NCBI GenBank assembly: GCA_964527925.1
Contig: CAZGQO010000002.1
Span: 62,001-126,000 of the forward strand
From: Ch128b sp964527925
GTDB taxonomy: Bacteria > Bacteroidota > Ignavibacteria > Ch128b
Reading direction: 5' to 3'
DNA length: 64,000 bases
Shown here piece by piece: positions 29,009 through 38,302 of this stretch (positions are counted from its first letter, which is position 1; every line of letters starts with the position of its first letter). A program made the position numbers and the translations under genes. A model generated the notes under the pieces. The model searched no databases. It had not been told where the DNA came from and saw nothing but the letters and a program-made list of their open reading frames with translations.

Positions 29009-29035
29009 TATCCCCGTCGAAGTAATTTGTAATAG

Positions 29036-29067
29036 AAAGAGCTGAATGGATTCATTCAGCTCTTTTT
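29036..29067 (+). terminator. Rho-independent terminator of the M6 protease gene
   Basis: A 13-base-pair stem (AAAGAGCTGAATG / CATTCAGCTCTTT) with a GATT loop is followed by TTT. The A run before it also allows termination of the convergent VOC-protein gene. Confidence 0.93.
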
Positions 29068-29092
29068 TATGATTAGTTTCTCTTATAAAATC

Positions 29093-29515
29093 TTACGGAT
29101 GATAATTAATCATCCATTGAACACCAAATTTATCTATCACACATCCGAAGTAATCTCCCCAGAATTGATCAGCAATTGGCATTTCAATTGTACCGCCTTC
29201 GGCAAGGGCATTGAAAAGTCTATCTGCTTCTTCTTTACTGTCTGGATGAACTGAAATAGAAAAGTTGTTTCCAAAAATTAATTTTTGACCCATACATTCA
29301 AGTGCATCAGTTCCCATCAAAATGAGATCATTCCCAAGAGGTAGACTTATATGCATTATTTTATTTTTATCTTCTTCAGGAAGATTAATTCCCTCCATCG
29401 GAACATCTTTAAACCTCACCAAAGATGTAAACTCAACACCAAAAATTGATTTGTAAAAATTGAAAGCTTCTTCAGTATTACCTTGAAAATTGAGATAGAT
29501 GTTAACTTTTAGCAT
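29093..29515 (-). CDS. VOC-family (PhnB-like) protein
   Basis: About 140 residues from ATG 29515, chosen because GTGGAG lies just upstream and the family N-terminus starts with MLKVNIYLNFQGN. It is a single glyoxalase/bleomycin-resistance fold of the PhnB-like type: QGNTEEAFNFYKSIFG, then HISLPLGNDLILMG, and the end WGDYFGCVIDKFGVQWMIN. Members of this subgroup bind small molecules or have no known substrate. The PhnB name comes from location in phosphonate operons elsewhere and does not imply that role here. No neighbour helps to define the function. Confidence 0.85.
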   Translation of the reverse strand: MLKVNIYLNFQGNTEEAFNFYKSIFGVEFTSLVRFKDVPMEGINLPEEDKNKIMHISLPLGNDLILMGTDALECMGQKLIFGNNFSISVHPDSKEEADRLFNALAEGGTIEMPIADQFWGDYFGCVIDKFGVQWMINYHP

Positions 29516-29792
29516 AAATTTTCTCCACTTAAATGTCTTTAATTTGAATATATTCATTATCAATTTAATGGGTCAATTAAATAAGAAATCCAAAAACAAA
29601 GTGTTCAAATTGATTTTTTAATTAGAATTAAAACTATCAAACATATTCTAATTTCTAAATGAAATTAAAATCCAAGTGTGAAGAATTTCGTCTTATAAAT
29701 CACCAAAGTCAATCCCTAAATCTGGAACTAAAGTTCAACCAGAATTTTTAATTAGAAACTCTGAACTTTCGTATACCCAACATCAAATGGTC

Positions 29793-30143
29793 TTAAAGCT
29801 CTTTTGTAAAATAATCGTTCTTTTTTTTATCCCATACTAAAAAAGGAATAAAAAAAGAAGGATTAAATTCCAGAGTATCATTTGATAAAGTATACTTACC
29901 GTTACTTTTTATCAATCCCGACCTTATATTTGAATTTGATCCAATGGGCACAAAAATTTCAACTTGAAAATCTCTGTTTGATTTAATTATTAAGGTGCTT
30001 TATCCACCAGAACCAATTATATCAGCAGCACCATCATTTTGACCTAGCTCTGAAAAAGATATAGTTACATAAACTTTATAGAGATTGTCATTAACTTCAG
30101 GTTGTATTGTTTCACAACCGATAAAAATTAATTTATTGATCAT
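29793..30143 (-). pseudogene. Broken small lipoprotein gene (in-frame TAA at 30000-30002)
   Basis: On the minus strand an ATG at 30143 opens a frame beginning MINKLIFIGCETIQPEVNDN that hits TAA at 30000-30002 after 47 codons. The same frame continues for 68 further codons to TAA at 29793, ending FVWDKKKND-like (FLVWDKKKNDYFTKEL). The combined 115 residues read as one small protein with a lipobox-like FIGC, but only 8 residues precede the Cys and a stop lies just upstream, so the signal peptide is also damaged. I recognise no family. The flanking 29564-29792 and 30144-30254 are AT-rich with nothing else I can support. Confidence 0.5.
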
Positions 30144-30252
30144 TTAATAATCTCTTAGCGTTTTTTATTGCTTAATCATTTTTTCTAATACAAAAGACTC
30201 TCAGAGAAAATTTCAAGCTTTAAAGGTGAAAAACTTTTTTATAAAAACTTTA

Positions 30253-30293
30253 AAAATGAAAAAGTCACTCCCACCATTTTAGCGAGAGTGACT
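30253..30293 (-). terminator. Terminator of the S46 peptidase gene
   Basis: AGTCACTC and GAGTGACT pair over 8 bases around a 15-base loop, 25 bases after the stop; the minus strand then reads TTTTCATTTTTA. Confidence 0.75.
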
Positions 30294-30317
30294 CAACAAA
30301 AATTTTGAATGATTATT

Positions 30318-32468
30318 TTACTCTGGAATCTTACTGTTCAATAATTCATTGACAATGCGAGTTGCTTGATATATATCTTCAAGAGCTTCAGTCATTCCTG
30401 CTGTATGAACAGCAACAGTTCGATTTTTTGTTTCATCAAAAATAAAGTTGCCGGGTAAACTTTCAATGTTTCCATCAAAAGCAAGACCAACAACTTCAAG
30501 ATTTTTATTAACAAGCGGACTTCCTGAGTTTCCACCAATTATATCAGCAGTTGAAACAAAGTTAATTGGTGTACTTAAATCAAATTCAGCTGGTGGATTT
30601 TTCCAATTCTCAGGTAAATCCCAATCCTGATAGCCCTTGAAGGAGAAATATCTATCATACATTCCATAGAAAGTTGTAAATGGCGGAGCAATTGTTCCAT
30701 TATATTCATAACCTTTTACAACACCATCTGAAATTCTTAAAGTGAATGTTGCATCTGGTGGAAGTGATGTACCATAAACATCATAAATCGCATTTCCGAG
30801 TAATTGAACCTTTGCTTGTTCTTTTTGCTGAATTTCTTGATAGGCTTTGACAATTTTTTCTGCATCTGATTGTGTGTTCAAAACAAATTTGATGAAAGGA
30901 TCATTTGATTTAAGAATTTGATCAGGGTTATCAAGAAGATTTCTAACTGCCTGTTTATCAAGAACAATAGTTGTATTATCAAGCTTAGTAGCTGCTTCCT
31001 CAGGTGTAAATCCACCCAACAATTCATTTAATGGTTTGTAATCATTACCAAATGCATTTTTCATATCTTTTAGTTGGAAGACAAGCAAGGCAAGCTGAAT
31101 TTCTTTATTAACTTCTTCAGTGAAGAATTTATCTTTTGTATTTGCAAGTACAGAATCTTTGAATCTTGGTGCACGTTTTTCATCAGGTAATTGCAATTGT
31201 TTTGCAAAATCTACCAGTTGAGAAGCCATCTGGAAGTACAGTGACTTTCCAACTCGAGCCATAAAGTTGAGAGCATTAACTTTGTAGAAATATTTTGCCT
31301 TCTTTTTTTGAAATTCCGCAAGTTCATCCCAGATTTTTCCATACTTTTCTTTCAAAGCTGGATTTGAATTAATTGTATTTCTGAAATTAGTTTCAAAATC
31401 AATTTTCTTTGCCATTAAATATGGATCTTTCAAACCACCGAGATAACCTGTGTATGCTTTCAGTGAGTTTGAAAATCCAAACAACATTGATTGATATTTT
31501 AATTTGTCTTCTGGATGTTTTTTGAGATAATCAGAATAGATCTCCGTTAGACTATTCAAAAATTCAAGTGTATATGGATAAGCATAATCTTTTAGATAGT
31601 AAAGTTGAGCAACAGTATAAAGTCTGCTCGTACGACCAGGATTTCCAATCACGAAAATCAAGTCCCCTTCTTTAACACCATCTTTATTCCATTTGAAGTA
31701 ATTTTTTGTTTTGAGTGGTTTACCATTTTCATAAACGCGATAAAATGCAACATCTACATCATATCTTGGATAAGTGAAGTTATCATAATCGCCGCCATAG
31801 TAAGCTACCTGAGTCTCTGGTGCGAAAACCAGACGAACATCAGTATATCTCTTATAACCATACATTGAATACTTTCCACCATTGAAGAATGTAACAACAT
31901 TGCAAATCAAACCAGTCTTTTTAGAATATTCTTTTTCAAGTTCTCTGATTTTTTCTTGTCGCTTTTGAACTTTTTCTTCATCTGTTTTTCCAGATTCGAA
32001 AGCAGCTTTCACCTGGTCAGTCACATCTTCAATCAAAACGAGCTGATCGATGTAAAGACCTGGAACCTGTCTTTCTTCTTCAAGAGTTTTTGCGAAGAAA
32101 CCATTTTCAGGGAGATTTTCTCCTTCACGATTAACTCTATCGAGTGAACCACGAACACAATGGTGATTTGTCATAACGAGTCCATCTTCAGAAACAAAAG
32201 AAGCTGAACATCCTGGAAGTCTTAATGCTGCAAGTCGAGCATTATCAAACCATTCCTGTGAAGGACTGAAATTGTATTGTGATTCGAAATATTTAACAGG
32301 CTGGAAGTCGAATGTCCACATTTTTCCATTATCAAATGTACCTGCTTTTACATTTTCGTATCCTGGTTGTTTTTGATAAACAAAATCTTTTGTTGTTGAA
32401 CAACCGGCAATAAAAATTATTGAGAACAGAAGAACAAGAAAGAAACTGGTTTTGTTTTGTTTCTTCAT
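30318..32468 (-). CDS. S46-family dipeptidyl peptidase, DPP7-like
   Basis: This 716-residue protein has a lipoprotein-type signal (AGCS, Cys near 23) and the S46 layout of a chymotrypsin-like double barrel with a helical insert. The triad regions are SEDGLVMTNHHCVRG (His in 100-104), GGDYDNFTYPRYD (225-237, Asp) and GGNSGSP (Ser648). S46 enzymes remove N-terminal dipeptides from peptides in the periplasm. The S1 selector lies 18 residues after the catalytic Ser. Here it is Gly666 in AFDGN, matching Gly673 of Porphyromonas DPP7 (hydrophobic P1) rather than Arg673 of DPP11 (acidic P1). It is monocistronic with its own terminator. The lipid anchor places it in the periplasm or on a membrane surface. 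Confidence 0.92.
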   Translation of the reverse strand: MKKQNKTSFFLVLLFSIIFIAGCSTTKDFVYQKQPGYENVKAGTFDNGKMWTFDFQPVKYFESQYNFSPSQEWFDNARLAALRLPGCSASFVSEDGLVMTNHHCVRGSLDRVNREGENLPENGFFAKTLEEERQVPGLYIDQLVLIEDVTDQVKAAFESGKTDEEKVQKRQEKIRELEKEYSKKTGLICNVVTFFNGGKYSMYGYKRYTDVRLVFAPETQVAYYGGDYDNFTYPRYDVDVAFYRVYENGKPLKTKNYFKWNKDGVKEGDLIFVIGNPGRTSRLYTVAQLYYLKDYAYPYTLEFLNSLTEIYSDYLKKHPEDKLKYQSMLFGFSNSLKAYTGYLGGLKDPYLMAKKIDFETNFRNTINSNPALKEKYGKIWDELAEFQKKKAKYFYKVNALNFMARVGKSLYFQMASQLVDFAKQLQLPDEKRAPRFKDSVLANTKDKFFTEEVNKEIQLALLVFQLKDMKNAFGNDYKPLNELLGGFTPEEAATKLDNTTIVLDKQAVRNLLDNPDQILKSNDPFIKFVLNTQSDAEKIVKAYQEIQQKEQAKVQLLGNAIYDVYGTSLPPDATFTLRISDGVVKGYEYNGTIAPPFTTFYGMYDRYFSFKGYQDWDLPENWKNPPAEFDLSTPINFVSTADIIGGNSGSPLVNKNLEVVGLAFDGNIESLPGNFIFDETKNRTVAVHTAGMTEALEDIYQATRIVNELLNSKIPE

Positions 32469-32533
32469 TTTGCTACTCCACTTGATTATTGTTTGTAATT
32501 TACTTAAGCTCTCTAATCAATTGTTTAATTTTT

Positions 32534-33367
32534 TTAAACTAAAAAAACAATAACCTTTGATGGTATCAGCCCCTTATCATACGATTTATTAAAAAGAAGT
32601 TGCAGGGCACTCTCACCTTGTTGTCCCATATCGATTGTCAAATCATTCACATACATTCGAATAAACTTTTCACCAAGTTCAAAATTTAGTCCTCTTCCAA
32701 AATTTAATGCATATTTTACTGCTTCGTGTAAATTTTTGTAACCATATTCAATTGATTCTCTAAGTTTGACCGAAATTTTCTCTGCTAACTCCAGTCCAAG
32801 ATCTTTTCGAACAACATCTAATCCCAAAGGGAGCGGCAATGATGTTTCTTTTTCCCATAATTCTCCAAAATCTACAATTTTCTTAAAACCAAGATCTTGA
32901 TAGGTAATTTGTCCTTCATGAATAACAATACCTGCATCCACTTCATTATTTTGAACTGCATTCATAATTTCATCAAAAGGCATTGCGACCGGAATGAATT
33001 CATCGAGATAAATTTTAGCAAGCAAAGTTGCCGTTGTGTAATCACCTGGATGAGCAATCTTTTTCCCTTTCAAATCTTCAAGAGACAATTCTTTTTTGCT
33101 GATTAAAATTGGTCCATATCCGATACCCATACTTGCACCTGTTCTCATGATATAATATTTATCCTGCACATATGGATAAACATGAGCTGAGATTGCAGTT
33201 ACTTCAAGTTCGCCCTTAAAAGCACGAACATTTAGTGATTGAATATCTTCAAGCACATGTTCGATTTTGTAATCATCAATTTTGACATAGTCATATGCTA
33301 ATCCATAAAACATGAATGCATCATCAGGATCAGGACTATGTCCAACTCGTAATATTTTTCTGCTCAT
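32534..33367 (-). CDS. mqnD: MqnD-like protein, 1,4-dihydroxy-6-naphthoate synthase of the futalosine pathway
   Basis: This 277-residue protein has the periplasmic-binding-protein fold used by MqnD. It opens RVGHSPDPDDAFMFYGL (family SPCPNDTF-like), has AISAHVYPYV, GYGPILISKK, and the conserved DAGIVIHEGQITYQDLG near 145-160, followed by PLPLGLDVV. It lacks a signal peptide, so it is a cytoplasmic enzyme and not a transporter component. MqnD converts cyclic dehypoxanthinyl futalosine to 1,4-dihydroxy-6-naphthoate on the way to menaquinone. It is divergent from the aro operon, whose pathway end product chorismate is the futalosine precursor. The first block (PDPDD rather than PCPND) is a variant, so a related MqnA/MqnD-family role remains possible. 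Confidence 0.8.
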   Translation of the reverse strand: MSRKILRVGHSPDPDDAFMFYGLAYDYVKIDDYKIEHVLEDIQSLNVRAFKGELEVTAISAHVYPYVQDKYYIMRTGASMGIGYGPILISKKELSLEDLKGKKIAHPGDYTTATLLAKIYLDEFIPVAMPFDEIMNAVQNNEVDAGIVIHEGQITYQDLGFKKIVDFGELWEKETSLPLPLGLDVVRKDLGLELAEKISVKLRESIEYGYKNLHEAVKYALNFGRGLNFELGEKFIRMYVNDLTIDMGQQGESALQLLFNKSYDKGLIPSKVIVFLV

Positions 33368-33496
33368 TTTAACCTGTCTTTAATTTCTTGATATTTCTTA
33401 ATAATTTGAGATTAAGATTTTTAGATTTATCTGAATAATTATTCGATAGTTTCTTTACAAATATAAAAGTAATTATAAAAACTAAGGTAACCGAAA

Positions 33497-34504
33497 ATGA
33501 TAATCGTGATGTCGCAAGAAGCAAGAGTCGAAGAAATTGAAAGAGTATTAACTCAAGTTCAAAAATTTGGCGTTGAATTTTCAATTCTTGAAAATGATAA
33601 CCGAACTATAATTCTCACTCAACAGGATTATGAAATTAATTACGAACTAATCAAAGCCCTTCCAAAAGTTGAATATGTAGTTACTCTTAATGAAGACTTT
33701 AAACTTGTCTACAAGAGCATCAACAATCTTGAAACAAAGATTCAGGTTGGAAATTCTGTAATTGGTGGAAACGAAATCATTTTAATTGCTGGTCCCTGTT
33801 CAATAGAATCAAAAGTACAATTATTTAAAATTGGGCATTATCTAAAAAATCTCGGAATAAAAATCATTCGAGCTGGTGCATTTAAGTTTAGAACAAGTCC
33901 TTATACTTTTCAGGGACTTGGTTACAAAGGTCTTGAGCTTTTAAGGGAATTGAAAGAAGAAACTGGATTGATGGTTATATCCGAGATACTTGATTATCAC
34001 GATTTACCGGAATTCGAAAAAGTTGTTGATATTTTACAGATTGGTGCAAGAAACATGCACAATATCAATTTACTAAAAGCAGTTGGGCAATCGCATTTAC
34101 CAGTACTGCTGAAAAGAAATTACTCTGCAACTTTGAAAGAATTTTTATTCAGTGCTGAGTACATTTTAATCGGCGGAAATAAAAATGTGATTCTTTGCGA
34201 GCGTGGTATCAGAACATTTACGGACTATACAAGAAACACTCTCGATATTAGCATTGTACCTGCCATAAAACAAAGAAGTCATCTTCCTGTAATTGTCGAT
34301 CCAAGTCATGCGACCGGCAAAAGAGATTTAATCATTCCTACAAGTCTTGCAGCCATTGCAGCAGGAGCTGACGGATTAATTATTGAAGTACATCATCAAC
34401 CTGAGTTTGCATACTCAGATTCTGAACAGGCAATCAGATTAGAACAATTTGAAGAACTAATCAAACGTGTAAAGAAAGTCGCTGAAGCAGTAGGTAGAAA
34501 ATAA
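33497..34504 (+). CDS. aroF: 3-deoxy-7-phosphoheptulonate (DAHP) synthase
   Basis: This 335-residue enzyme combines an N-terminal ferredoxin-like regulatory domain (1-70) with a DAHP synthase barrel, the layout of the Thermotoga-type enzyme. Motifs are LIAGPCSIES (96-105, metal-ligand Cys101), KFRTSPYTFQGLG, QIGARNMHN, ERGIRTFTDYTRNTLD and PVIVDPSHATGKRDLI. It joins phosphoenolpyruvate and erythrose 4-phosphate, the first step of the shikimate pathway, and the N-terminal domain probably gives feedback control by aromatic amino acids. AAGG precedes the ATG, and it is the first gene of a five-gene operon with gaps of at most 4 bases. Confidence 0.93.
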   Translation: MIIVMSQEARVEEIERVLTQVQKFGVEFSILENDNRTIILTQQDYEINYELIKALPKVEYVVTLNEDFKLVYKSINNLETKIQVGNSVIGGNEIILIAGPCSIESKVQLFKIGHYLKNLGIKIIRAGAFKFRTSPYTFQGLGYKGLELLRELKEETGLMVISEILDYHDLPEFEKVVDILQIGARNMHNINLLKAVGQSHLPVLLKRNYSATLKEFLFSAEYILIGGNKNVILCERGIRTFTDYTRNTLDISIVPAIKQRSHLPVIVDPSHATGKRDLIIPTSLAAIAAGADGLIIEVHHQPEFAYSDSEQAIRLEQFEELIKRVKKVAEAVGRK

Positions 34505-34508
34505 TAAT

Positions 34509-35597
34509 ATGACAATCGACCTTCCTTTAGTTATTCAAAAAGATTTGAGTTACAAAATCCTTTTAGGAAAAAATAACTTTAAGCAACTTCAATCATTAAT
34601 AAAAAATAAACTTAAGCCAGATAAAACCATTGTCATAACCGATGAAAATGTTTATAGTATTTACTCAAGAAAAATAAAGTCTGAACTATTAGATAAGATC
34701 CCTTTGTCACATCTTTTGATAGTTAAACCGGGCGAGAGAAGTAAATCTCAAAAAACACGCCACTATCTTGAAAATGAAATAATTTCACTCAAACTTTCTC
34801 GAAATTCTATTTTAATTGCTTTAGGCGGAGGAGTTGTTGGTGATCTGACGGGATTTCTTGCATCTACTGTTCTGAGAGGAATACGATATATTCAGGTTCC
34901 AACAACCATAATTGCACAAGTTGATAGTTCGATTGGCGGAAAGACAGGAATCAATACAAAACATTCAAAAAATTTAATCGGAACTTTTCATCAACCTACT
35001 TTTGTGTTGATTGACACGGAATTTTTAGAAACTCTGCCCGAATCAGAATTCAAAAGCGGACTCGGTGAAATTTTGAAATCATTATTGATAGGATCAACTG
35101 ATGGCTTTGAATTACTTGAAAAAAATTATAAACAAGTTTTAAACCGATCACCAAAGATTTTAAATTTTTTAATTCAACAATCTGTAAAAGTTAAAGTTGA
35201 TGTTGTGAAAAAAGATCCTGAAGAAAAAGGATTAAGAAAAATTCTAAACTTCGGTCATACAGTTGGACATGCAATTGAATCTCTCAGTAATTACAAACTT
35301 AAACATGGATTAGCAGTGGCAGAAGGAATAATTGTTGAAAGTTATTTATCATTTATTAGTAATGGGTTAAGTGAAGTGAATTTATTTAGAATTCAATATA
35401 TTGTGAATGCATTAGATATTGATTCAAAGATGAGACGAAAATTTTCTTTCACAGATGTTTATGAGAAAATGCAGTTTGATAAAAAGAAATTCAACGATCA
35501 AATAACATTCTCTTTGATTTCAAAAATTGGAAAATGTGATTACAATAAAATTGTGTCAAAAGAAATTGTAGAAATTGCTTATTTACACAGCTTATGA
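34509..35597 (+). CDS. aroB: 3-dehydroquinate synthase
   Basis: This 362-residue cytoplasmic enzyme shows the NAD-binding GGGVVGDLTGF (106-116), VDSSIGGKTGIN (138-149), and zinc ligands in EILKS and NFGHTVGHAIES (about 246-257). It turns DAHP into 3-dehydroquinate using NAD+ and a divalent metal. It starts 4 bases after aroF and overlaps the next gene by 4 bases (ATGA at 35594-35597), so translation is coupled through the operon. Length and motif order are normal for AroB. Confidence 0.95.
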   Translation: MTIDLPLVIQKDLSYKILLGKNNFKQLQSLIKNKLKPDKTIVITDENVYSIYSRKIKSELLDKIPLSHLLIVKPGERSKSQKTRHYLENEIISLKLSRNSILIALGGGVVGDLTGFLASTVLRGIRYIQVPTTIIAQVDSSIGGKTGINTKHSKNLIGTFHQPTFVLIDTEFLETLPESEFKSGLGEILKSLLIGSTDGFELLEKNYKQVLNRSPKILNFLIQQSVKVKVDVVKKDPEEKGLRKILNFGHTVGHAIESLSNYKLKHGLAVAEGIIVESYLSFISNGLSEVNLFRIQYIVNALDIDSKMRRKFSFTDVYEKMQFDKKKFNDQITFSLISKIGKCDYNKIVSKEIVEIAYLHSL

Positions 35598-37060
35598 TTG
35601 TTCTCTCAATTCAACCAGAAAAATTTAGTCATTATAAGAAAGCACTGCTTTACGCAAAGAATTATGGTGCCGATGCGATTGAAGTTCGTGGAGAAAAACT
35701 CAAAGGGAATGAATTAATCAAGATTCTTAAATCAAAAGAACTACCACTGATATTCACATATCGAATTAATCAGTTCTCCTACTCAAGAATAAAAGATGCC
35801 TCAAAAAAATATAGAACAGCAATTGAGTATGAAGTTGATTATATAGATGTGGATATTAATCTGAGTAAAACATTCATCAATAAAATCAAAAAATCATTAA
35901 ACCGCACAAAACATATACTCTCTTATCACAATTATGAGAAAACTCCCAAGCTTCAACAGCTCTTAAATATTCTGAATTACTCACTCAAAATTTCTGCGGA
36001 TTATTATAAAATTGTCACTTATGCAAATTCTGCGATTGATAATTACAATATCTTCAAATTAATCGAGTATGCTGAAAGAAAATCCATTCCCCTTATTGCA
36101 CATTGCATGGGTGAATATGGTAAATCAGGAAGATTGATTGCACGAAAACTTGGATCAAAATTTTTCTACACTTCTTTGAATTCACATAATCAAACCGCTA
36201 CTGGACAAATCACGCTGGAAAAAGCTGTTAATATTTTCAATGTTAAACAATTGTATCCTTCAACAAGAATTTATGGAATTGTTGGCAATCCACTGAAACA
36301 AAGTAAAAGCTGGCTTTTCCACAATTATGGATTTAACGAAACTAGTTCCAATGCAATTTATTTAAATTTCCAGATTACAGACCTTGAGGAATTTATCAGT
36401 CAATTCAAGAATTATCTGCGTGGATTGAGTGTGACGATTCCATTCAAAGAGCAAATTTTAGTATTACCAAATATTTCATCAAAGATTATCAGAGAAATTG
36501 GAAGTGCTAATACTGCAATTTTTAAAGATTCTAAACCCCTCTTATTCAATACTGATTATCTAGGATTTAGAGATATAATCAAGAAAGAAAAATATTTGAA
36601 GAATTCTAAAATTTTAATAATTGGTGCTGGTGGTTCTGCCAGACCAATAATTTACGCTCTGAAAAAATTCAATAACGAAATTTTTATCATCAATCGAACT
36701 AACGAAAGATCAAAACAATTAGCCGAAGAGTTTGAAATTAATTACATCAACCGAAAATCGAAAATTGAGAACGATTTTGATGTGATAATCAACACTACTC
36801 CTGGAAACAATATTTTCATGATAAATCTTGTGAAGAATCTTTTATCAACTAAAAGAACAAAACTGGTAATTGATCTCGATTTGAATATTAAAGAATCAAA
36901 ATTACTTGTACTATGTCGTTCAAAGAAAATAAAGACAATAAATGGATTTGACTTTTTCCTGTCACAGGCAATTCATCAATTCAAAATTTTCACAGGTAAA
37001 AATCTTTCGATAAGAAAAGCAAAAAAATTTGTAGAAGAACATTACGACCAATCTTTTTGA
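35594..37060 (+). CDS. aroDE: Fused 3-dehydroquinate dehydratase (type I) - shikimate dehydrogenase
   Basis: This 488-residue protein carries two pathway steps. Residues 1-215 are a type I dehydroquinase with AIEVRGE near 28 (substrate Glu/Arg), catalytic His112 in SYHNYE and Schiff-base Lys139 in YYKIVTYAN. Residues 225-485 are shikimate dehydrogenase, with GIVGNPLKQSKSWLFHN (228-244, substrate Ser pair 237/239), the catalytic Lys285 in LSVTIPFKEQ, Asp321 in FNTDYLGF, and NADP-site IIGAGGSAR (342-350). All catalytic residues are present in both halves. The fusion resembles the plant bifunctional enzyme and should pass dehydroshikimate between the two sites. It lies in the operon between aroB and aroA. 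Confidence 0.93.
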   Translation: MIVLSIQPEKFSHYKKALLYAKNYGADAIEVRGEKLKGNELIKILKSKELPLIFTYRINQFSYSRIKDASKKYRTAIEYEVDYIDVDINLSKTFINKIKKSLNRTKHILSYHNYEKTPKLQQLLNILNYSLKISADYYKIVTYANSAIDNYNIFKLIEYAERKSIPLIAHCMGEYGKSGRLIARKLGSKFFYTSLNSHNQTATGQITLEKAVNIFNVKQLYPSTRIYGIVGNPLKQSKSWLFHNYGFNETSSNAIYLNFQITDLEEFISQFKNYLRGLSVTIPFKEQILVLPNISSKIIREIGSANTAIFKDSKPLLFNTDYLGFRDIIKKEKYLKNSKILIIGAGGSARPIIYALKKFNNEIFIINRTNERSKQLAEEFEINYINRKSKIENDFDVIINTTPGNNIFMINLVKNLLSTKRTKLVIDLDLNIKESKLLVLCRSKKIKTINGFDFFLSQAIHQFKIFTGKNLSIRKAKKFVEEHYDQSF

Positions 37061-37063
37061 GTT

Positions 37064-38302
37064 ATGTTTATTTTTACTCCACCACCGTCAAAAAGTCTAA
37101 CTAACAGGGCATTAGTTTTAGCAGCAATTGCGAACGGTAAAACCATAATCTCCAATTATGCAATTTGTGATGATACCATCTACATGATTAGATCTTTGAA
37201 AAAGTTCGGCGTAAAGATTATCGAAGAAAATTCCCGATTAATTGTAAATGGCACAGGCGGCAATTTCAAAAAAGATAATTTGACAATCTACTGCGGAAAT
37301 GCAGGAACAACTTTTCGATTTTTAACTGCACTTTCAATTTTAAATAGAGGCAAAGTAGTTCTTACCGGTTCAAAGCGAATGTTGCAAAGACCAATTGGAA
37401 GTCTTGTTGATGCATTGAAACAACTTGATGTGAAGATTGAATCAAATAATGGTTTTCCGCCTGTTACAATTGAAAGCGGGAAATTTAAACCAGAGAAAAT
37501 TAAAATTAATCCTGCTATAAGCAGTCAATTTCTATCCGCCCTTCTGATGATAATGCCTGTTCTTGGTAAAGATTTTTCAATTGAGATTGATGGTGAATTG
37601 CCATCGCTTCCATATGTTACGATGACACTTCAGGTATTAAAAAAATTTGGTGTGAAAATTGAACACAACCACTTTCGATTTTTCTATTTAAAAAATAACT
37701 TGAAACTGAACCGAACAGAAATTTTTATTGAGAGTGATGCATCATCTGCAACATATTTTTTAGGATCCGCAGCAATATTAAAAAAATCGATAAGAGTAAA
37801 TGGACTTTCAAAAAATTCTATACAGGCAGATTTAAAATTCATTCGAGTACTCGAAAAGATGGGTTGCGAAATATCGTGGGGAAAAAATTCTCTAACTTTA
37901 AGAGGCAAAAAATTAAAAGGCATTAGTATCGATATGAATGATGCTCCAGATTCAGTTCCAACACTTGCTGTTGTTTCACTATTTGCTGAAGGGAAGACAG
38001 TAATCAAAAATATTGGCAATCTTAGATTCAAAGAATCAGACAGAATAAGTGCATTAGCAAATGAAATCAGAAAACTCGGAACTGAAGTAATTGCCGGCGA
38101 AGACTATCTCGAAATTCATCCTTCAAAAAATTATAAACCTGCAACAATAGAAACTTACAATGACCATCGAATCGCAATGTCTTTTGCTTTGTGTCAGCTA
38201 ATAATTTCAGGTGTAAAAATTAAAAACCCTGAGTGTGTAAAAAAATCATTTCCAAACTTCTGGTTAGAGTTCAACAAAATGAGAGAAAATTATAAGTTAT
38301 GA
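37064..38302 (+). CDS. aroA: 3-phosphoshikimate 1-carboxyvinyltransferase (EPSP synthase)
   Basis: This 412-residue enzyme has PPPSKSLTNRALVLAA (Lys10, N-terminal phosphate site), YCGNAGTTFRFLTAL (76-90), RPIGSLVDAL (109-118), NPAISSQFLSALLM, DAPDSVPTLAVVSLFA with the catalytic Asp, and TYNDHRIAMSFAL near the end. It transfers enolpyruvyl from PEP to shikimate 3-phosphate. The segment GNAGTTFRFL keeps the Gly of a sensitive class I/II-type site; I do not assign a class. The last 4 bases overlap aroK (ATGA). Confidence 0.94.
   Translation: MFIFTPPPSKSLTNRALVLAAIANGKTIISNYAICDDTIYMIRSLKKFGVKIIEENSRLIVNGTGGNFKKDNLTIYCGNAGTTFRFLTALSILNRGKVVLTGSKRMLQRPIGSLVDALKQLDVKIESNNGFPPVTIESGKFKPEKIKINPAISSQFLSALLMIMPVLGKDFSIEIDGELPSLPYVTMTLQVLKKFGVKIEHNHFRFFYLKNNLKLNRTEIFIESDASSATYFLGSAAILKKSIRVNGLSKNSIQADLKFIRVLEKMGCEISWGKNSLTLRGKKLKGISIDMNDAPDSVPTLAVVSLFAEGKTVIKNIGNLRFKESDRISALANEIRKLGTEVIAGEDYLEIHPSKNYKPATIETYNDHRIAMSFALCQLIISGVKIKNPECVKKSFPNFWLEFNKMRENYKL

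Noticed and set aside
33369..33584. Minus-strand 71-codon frame over the aroF start
   Set aside because: It overlaps the start of aroF and the mqnD-aroF gap, and its content is low complexity with no family signal.
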